From Bacteroidales bacterium (GTDB lineage Bacteria; Bacteroidota; Bacteroidia; Bacteroidales; Bacteroidaceae), in NCBI GenBank assembly GCA_004552155.1, contig SFPF01000060.1:1-27243 (forward strand): a DNA stretch of 27,243 nucleotides. Direction: 5' to 3'. Of this stretch, positions 23,282 to 27,243 are shown one piece after another. The translations under genes and the position numbers were made by a program. Within the stretch, counting starts at the first letter, position 1. The number at the start of each line of letters is the position of its first letter. The notes below the pieces were generated by a model, which worked only from the letters and a program-made list of their open reading frames with translations, had not been told where the DNA came from and did no database searches.

Positions 23282-24169
23282 ATGGCCTCACTTAAAGAAG
23301 TCAAAACGCGCATCGCTTCAGTCAACAGCACCCGCAAAATCACGAGTGCCATGAAGATGGTGGCTTCTTCCAAACTCCACAAAGCCCAGCAGTCTATTGA
23401 GAGCATGCGGCCTTACGAAAGGCTGCTCAATAAGATAATGGGCACGTTTGTGCAGAGCATGGAAGGCGAGTTGCCTTCGCCTTATGCAGCCGTGCGCCCC
23501 TTGCAGCGTGTCGCGCTTGTGGTTTACACTTCCAATTCCTCGCTTTGCGGCGGCTTCAATGCCAACATCATCAAGGCGTTCAATAAGAAAGTGGAAGCCT
23601 ACCGCAAGGAAGGCGTGGAGGTGTCGCAGGTAGTGGCTTTCGGCAAAAAGGCTTTAGAGGCTGTGCGCAAAGCCGGCTGGACCGATGCGCAGGACTGCGG
23701 CGCGTTGCTCGACCATCCCGCTTACGCTCCCGCCGCAAAGGTGGCAGCAGAACTGATGCAAAAGTTCGTAGACGGCGAAGTGGATCGCGTGGAATTGATT
23801 TACCATCACTTCCGTTCCTCCGCCTCGCAAGTCATCACGCAGGAAACTTTGCTGCCCATCTCAATCGACGCCACGGCAACGGACGAAGCGGAAGAGGAAA
23901 AGCACGGCGGCAGGAAACTCGACTTTATCGTTGAGCCTTCAAAGGAGCAAATCGTTTTGCAACTTATTCCCAAGGCGCTTTACTTAAAGCTCTACACCGC
24001 GCTTTTAGACAGCCTTGCCAGCGAGCACGCCGCCCGCGTGATTGCCATGCAGATTGCAACCGATAACGCCGATGAACTCTTGCGAGAGCTGACGCTGACG
24101 TACAACAAGACGCGCCAGCAGGCCATTACCACCGAACTGCTCGACATTGTCGGCGGCAGCATGCAATAA
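23282..24169 (+). CDS. atpG: ATP synthase F1 gamma subunit
   Basis: The 295-residue product is the central rotor shaft. Both conserved coiled-coil ends are present: N-terminal MASLKEVKTRIASVNSTRKI and MKMVASSKLHKAQ, and C-terminal ALLDSLASEHAARVIAMQIA with ELTLTYNKTRQQAITTELLD. The globular part has SNSSLCGGFNANI. A short acidic insert (ATDEAEEEKHGG, about 200-212) is typical of Bacteroidetes gamma. The start at 23282 was chosen over an upstream frame extension into atpA. It is the last gene of the operon, followed by a terminator. Confidence 0.96.
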   Translation: MASLKEVKTRIASVNSTRKITSAMKMVASSKLHKAQQSIESMRPYERLLNKIMGTFVQSMEGELPSPYAAVRPLQRVALVVYTSNSSLCGGFNANIIKAFNKKVEAYRKEGVEVSQVVAFGKKALEAVRKAGWTDAQDCGALLDHPAYAPAAKVAAELMQKFVDGEVDRVELIYHHFRSSASQVITQETLLPISIDATATDEAEEEKHGGRKLDFIVEPSKEQIVLQLIPKALYLKLYTALLDSLASEHAARVIAMQIATDNADELLRELTLTYNKTRQQAITTELLDIVGGSMQ

Positions 24170-24197
24170 GATCTGAAGAACCATCTTATCTGAATAG

Positions 24198-24234
24198 AAA
24201 AGGAGACAACCCGCTGCGGGGCTGTCTCCTTTTT
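24198..24234. terminator. bidirectional terminator after atpG
   Basis: An 11-bp perfect stem (AAAAGGAGACA with TGTCTCCTTTT) extended by CCC/GGG past one mismatch, with T runs on both strands. It lies between the convergent atpG and C69 dipeptidase genes. Confidence 0.9.
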
Positions 24235-24256
24235 CATATTTTCTATGGATAGAGAA

Positions 24257-24299
24257 AACCGTCCGAAAGTGAGCCGATTGCAGACAATTTCGGACGGTT
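24257..24299 (-). terminator. terminator of the nadC-dipeptidase transcript
   Basis: AACCGTCCGAAA (24257-24268) pairs perfectly over 12 bp with TTTCGGACGGTT (24288-24299), and the minus strand goes on TTCTC. It lies 9 bases after the dipeptidase stop codon. Confidence 0.8.
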
Positions 24300-24307
24300 G
24301 CTATTGA

Positions 24308-25937
24308 TTATTCCGGCAGAAGGAACTTGTCGCCGGTTTCCTTGACAATGGCGCGGCGATAGCTTTCAGGATAGCCGGGGCGTATGGGACGCGCGCCGAG
24401 GCCGTCGGGTGTACGGGAGAATGAGCCGTCAAGTTCTTGCGGCTTGATGACCATATCGTTGAATTTCACAATAAGATGCTCGCCGAGTGCCCGCCAACGC
24501 TTCAACATCGTCTGGGCCGACTGCGAAGAGTATGCTGTGAGGAAGTCGCGAACGCCGGCCACGCCTTTCTCGGAAGCAAGGATGTCGGCGGCCTGCTGCT
24601 CCACGGCCTGCTGGCTTGCGATATAGCCGAGTTCTATACTGTCGCGCTCGGTCTGCAAAGTGGGGAAGAGTTGCGAATAACGCGGATAGGTCATATTTGC
24701 CACCCAATTCTGCACCCAGAAAGCAGACTGCCAGGAGAAGGTAACGGCATCGGCATGAGCAATAGATTGGTGTGTAAGGTGCCATGTTCGGGTCGTCGTT
24801 GCCAAACCACAGCACGCCGCCAATTGCATTAGGCAGGCTCTTGCGCACCTGTGCCACGACAGTGAATGCCGTCTGCTGCGTAGAGATGGGGCGCTCGTTG
24901 AAATACTTTTTGCCCTCGTATTCCCAGGTCAAGGGGGTGGGGCGGTAGGGCATTTCGTAAGCACCCATGCCTGCGTCTTTGGTAACGTCGAACGGCGTGC
25001 CTTCGTAATGGTCGCGCATAGACATCATCACGTCGTGCAGCGAAAGTTTGCAGCGCGGACGGAAATAGAGGGGCATCACCTCGGCCTTGCCGATGTGGCG
25101 GCCGTCGGCGTAGTCAAGATAGCGTTCCATGCCGTCTACCCATTTGTTGAAGAAGCTCCACACGCGCGTCTCGCAGTAACGGATGGCGCCAAAGTCGGCG
25201 GGCGCATAGGCGTCGGCAAACGAGAACTCGCTGTCCTTTCCTTCGAAATATCCCTTCTCGCGAGCGAAACTGATTACGTCGGAAGCGTAGAGCACGTTCT
25301 TTTTATCTTTCAGGTCGAACTTGTGAATGCGGCTTTGGTTGGCGTGAGCGGAAATGCAATCGTCGGGAATGCGCACCGCTACCCAAACAGCGCCTTTGCG
25401 TCCCGGACCTTTGCCGATCATTTCCAGTATCCAGATTTCATCGGGGTCAGCAATGGAGAAAGACTCACCCTCAGAGGCGTAACCGTAAAGTTGCACGAGC
25501 GACGTCATCACCTTGATGGCCTCGCGTGCCGTCTTTGAGCGTTGCAGGGCAATGGTCATAAGGCTCACGTAGTCGATAATGCCCGTGCTGTCGGCCAGTT
25601 CGTGGCGGCCGCCAAAGGTAGTTTCGGTGATGGCTACTTGGTGCTCGTTTATATTTCCCACCACGGAGTAGGTGTAAGGCACTTCGGGAATTTCGCCGAG
25701 ATAGTGGTTCGTGTCGCCGTCGATGATGCGGCGCATCGCGCCCTTCGGGTGCGTGGCGGCGGGGAAGAAGCGCAGCGTGCCGAACATGCCGTAGTCGTCG
25801 GCGTTATAGGTGATAAATGCAGAGCCGTCGGCGGAAGCCGCTTTTCCCACAAGGAAACTCGTGCAAGCCTGCGAGGGCGTGAAATGTAACAGCGTGCAAG
25901 CGCAGATGCACGCCAATGCAAACAGTTTTTTTCTCAT
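24308..25937 (-). pseudogene. C69-family dipeptidase (PepD-like), frame broken at about 24757
   Basis: This is an N-terminal nucleophile dipeptidase of family C69. The start MRKKLFALACICACTLL is a signal peptide; cleavage before Cys in SQACTSFLVG would expose the catalytic cysteine. Further motifs are ITYNADDYGMFGTLRF, GNINEHQVAITETTFGGR, DYVSLMTIALQRSKTAREAI, FSIADPDEIWILEMIGKGPG, PDDCISAHANQSRI, and MRDHYEGTPFDVT. The first frame ends correctly at MAPYTPIYCS; the second resumes at ADAVTFSWQSAFWVQNWVAN and ends with PGYPESYRRAIVKETGDKFL. About ten or more residues expected between them are absent and the frame shifts (net loss 2 modulo 3). It lies 31 bases downstream of nadC on the same strand, probably one transcript. 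It likely acts on dipeptides in the periplasm. Confidence 0.9.
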
Positions 25938-25968
25938 TATATCTGTTGTAAAATACGGATTAAAATTT

Positions 25969-26817
25969 TCAGCACGCCTTAAACGACATGTCAAGTCCTT
26001 TTACCGAGTGCGTGAGTGCGCCGACGGAGATAAAGTCAACGCCGCAGAGCGCATAGTCGCGGAGCGTGTCGAAAGTGATGCCGCCGCTCGACTCCGTCTC
26101 AAACTTGCCGCCGATCATTTCGACGGCTTTTTTCGTGTCTTCCACGGAGAAGTTGTCGAGCATGATGCGGTCTGCGCCGCCGTGCTCCATGACCTGTCGG
26201 ATTTCGTCGAACGATCGCACTTCGATCTCTACTTTCAGGTTCAGTCCCTTGGCTTTCTGATAGGCAGCGCAGCGGTCGAGCGCGGCTGCGATGCCGCCGG
26301 CGAAGTCCACGTGGTTGTCTTTGAGCAGTATCATGTCGAAAAGTCCGATGCGGTGGTTAGTTCCGCCGCCGATCTTTACGGCTTCTTTTTCGAGCATGCG
26401 CATGCCGGGGGTGGTTTTACGCGTATCGAGCACACGGGTCTTAGTGCCTTCGAGGCGCTTCACGTATTCGGCGGTCATAGTCGCAATGCCGCTCATGCGC
26501 TGCATGATGTTGAGCATCAGACGTTCGGTCTGCAAGAGCGAGCGCACTTTGCCCGTCACGATCATAGGCACATCGCCGGGCTTCACGTGGTCGCCGTCGT
26601 TCATAAACGTTTCCACCTGCATCTCAGGGTCGAAACGGTGGAACACTTCCCGCGCGATGCGCAGGCCGGCCAGTATGCCCTCTTCCTTGATGAGTAACTT
26701 CGATTTGCCCATTGCCTCTTCGGGAATGCAGCAAAGGGTGGTGTGGTCGCCGTCGCCTATGTCCTCGGAAAAAGCAAGGTCAATCAGGCGGTCATTAAGT
26801 TCGTCTACTGTGTACAT
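25969..26817 (-). CDS. nadC: nicotinate-nucleotide pyrophosphorylase (quinolinate phosphoribosyltransferase)
   Basis: The 282-residue enzyme converts quinolinate and phosphoribosyl pyrophosphate to nicotinate mononucleotide in de novo NAD synthesis. Motifs in order are EDIGDGDHTT (N-terminal), GILAGLRIAREVF, TERLMLNIMQRMSGIAT, the substrate loop TRVLDTRKTTPGMR, GGGTNHRIGLFDMILLKDNH, KVEIEVRSFDEI, DRIMLDNFS, and the C-terminal ESSGGIT and DFISVGALTHS. Length is normal for the family. The start MYTVDELN was chosen because the in-frame upstream extension covers an AT-rich non-coding leader; the ATG directly follows AATATTATATAT. nadA and nadB are not in this window. The C69 dipeptidase gene follows. 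Confidence 0.96.
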   Translation of the reverse strand: MYTVDELNDRLIDLAFSEDIGDGDHTTLCCIPEEAMGKSKLLIKEEGILAGLRIAREVFHRFDPEMQVETFMNDGDHVKPGDVPMIVTGKVRSLLQTERLMLNIMQRMSGIATMTAEYVKRLEGTKTRVLDTRKTTPGMRMLEKEAVKIGGGTNHRIGLFDMILLKDNHVDFAGGIAAALDRCAAYQKAKGLNLKVEIEVRSFDEIRQVMEHGGADRIMLDNFSVEDTKKAVEMIGGKFETESSGGITFDTLRDYALCGVDFISVGALTHSVKGLDMSFKAC

Positions 26818-26843
26818 ATATATAATATTGAGTGTTATTTGCC

Positions 26844-26851
26844 GCAAAATT
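26844..26851 (-). promoter_or_regulatory. possible promoter -7 element for nadC
   Basis: TAATTTTG on the minus strand fits TAnnTTTG 27 bases above the start codon. No TTTG was found at the usual distance upstream. Confidence 0.4.
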
Positions 26852-26976
26852 ACACATAAAAAGAGAGTTCGCACCGCTTGCAAAGGCAAAAACCGCCTTT
26901 TCTTGGCAGACAATGCCTTTTTTACTCTTATTCGGGCATTATGGCACTGCTTTTGTTGCAATTTTATTATAGGAAA

Positions 26977-27135
26977 CGTGTTCGTTGAATTAGGATTTAT
27001 CAATGCATGTCCTTTGGCGTAGTGCCTGCCAGGCACATCGTTACTGCATCGCCTATCCGAGCACTTCGTGCCCGGTTACCGTCGCTACGCTCCGTAGTGC
27101 CTTCCAGGCACTTAGCAGTTAATTCAACTAACGAT
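26977..27135. mobile_element. MITE-like element with flanking 10-bp direct repeat
   Basis: Inverted ends GTTCGTTGAATTA (26980-26992) and TAATTCAACTAAC (27120-27132) match over 12 of 13 positions. The element is flanked by the direct repeat TTATAGGAAA (26967-26976 and 27136-27145), which looks like a target-site duplication. Inside are two near-identical palindromes, TAGTGCCTGCCAGGCAC and TAGTGCCTTCCAGGCAC, and GCACTTCGTGC. No ORF is present. It occupies the gap between the divergent nadC and J-domain genes; nothing else is seen in 26852-26966. Confidence 0.65.
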
Positions 27136-27163
27136 TTATAGGAAATTCAAAACAAAAAGCATT

Positions 27164-27243
27164 ATGGCATTCATAGATTACTACAAGATTATGGGCGTGG
27201 ACAAGACTGCCACGCAGGACGACATTCGCAAGGCGTACCGCCA
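27164..27243 (+). CDS. J-domain protein (DnaJ/CbpA type), 5' end only
   Basis: The window ends 26 codons into this gene. The visible sequence MAFIDYYKIMGVDKTATQDD followed by IRKAYR is the start of a J domain, which stimulates the ATPase of Hsp70 (DnaK). The HPD motif lies beyond the window edge. The direct start of the J domain at residue 3 and the form FIDYYKIMGV are typical of Bacteroidetes CbpA-like proteins rather than canonical DnaJ, but the C-terminal domains that would decide this are not visible. It is transcribed away from nadC, and the MITE-like element lies in its upstream region, about 28 bases before the ATG, so the promoter may be affected. Confidence 0.88.
   Translation, partial: MAFIDYYKIMGVDKTATQDDIRKAYR

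Noticed and set aside
21625..23406. 593-codon minus-strand frame opposite atpA
   Set aside because: Antisense shadow of atpA; no recognisable motifs and no promoter.
26818..27036. N-terminal extension of nadC
   Set aside because: It covers the AT-rich leader, a -7 element and part of the insertion-like element; the family start is at MYTVDELN.

Overview
The window reads as a piece of a Bacteroidales chromosome, most likely Prevotellaceae-like. This is inferred from the ATP synthase gene order (atpD-atpC-atpI-like-atpB-atpE-atpF-atpH-atpA-atpG), from promoters of the Bacteroidetes type (TTTG or TTG, about 19-20 bp, then TAnnTTTG), from tRNA genes without an encoded CCA, and from family-level resemblance of nearly every protein to Bacteroidales homologues. 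The first ~325 bases look different: they hold a small gene that resembles a Firmicutes (Lachnospiraceae-like) family and may be foreign DNA or a chimeric contig end.

Layout. 1-330: atypical edge with a small ORF. 327-950: unknown Bacteroidetes-type protein (minus). 1035-1474: four tRNAs (Gly-GCC twice, Leu-GAG, Leu-CAG) with a promoter and terminator. 2165-3009: HxlR-type regulator and cupin. 3217-4921: DHH phosphoesterase and ribulose-phosphate 3-epimerase. 5077-5242: tRNA-Glu(CTC) and tRNA-Ser(GCT). 5321-8469: lipoprotein and S9 peptidase. 8647-9425: LptB-type ATPase. 9781-11454: acyl-CoA synthetase. 11641-12613: mltG (plus). 12669-14063: tri-haem cytochrome c peroxidase. 14596-16244: CcsA and ResB, the cytochrome c maturation pair that would supply haem attachment for that peroxidase. 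16847-24169: ATP synthase operon (plus). 24308-26817: C69 dipeptidase and nadC (minus). 27164-end: start of a J-domain protein.

Two features stand out. First, eight protein genes (DHH phosphoesterase, S9 peptidase, lptB, mltG, atpD, atpB, atpH, C69 dipeptidase) each lack a short internal piece compared with what their families normally carry. Six of the losses break the reading frame and two keep it. Because ATP synthase and LPS-export genes are among them, assembly or amplification error is the leading explanation, but a truly decaying genome cannot be excluded from the sequence. Second, nearly every longer intergenic gap holds a palindromic element: a nested multi-hairpin block at 14175-14519, a phased 21-bp array of palindromes at 16447-16524 inside a larger inverted repeat, two copies of a GTAAACAAG-based hairpin (8502-8620 and 18384-18500), a double cruciform at 9499-9685, a MITE-like element between atpF and atpH (21003-21149), and another with a 10-bp flanking direct repeat before the J-domain gene (26977-27135).

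No defence system, CRISPR array, prophage or transposase gene was seen. The most unusual content is the set of non-coding palindromic elements and the recurring small deletions.
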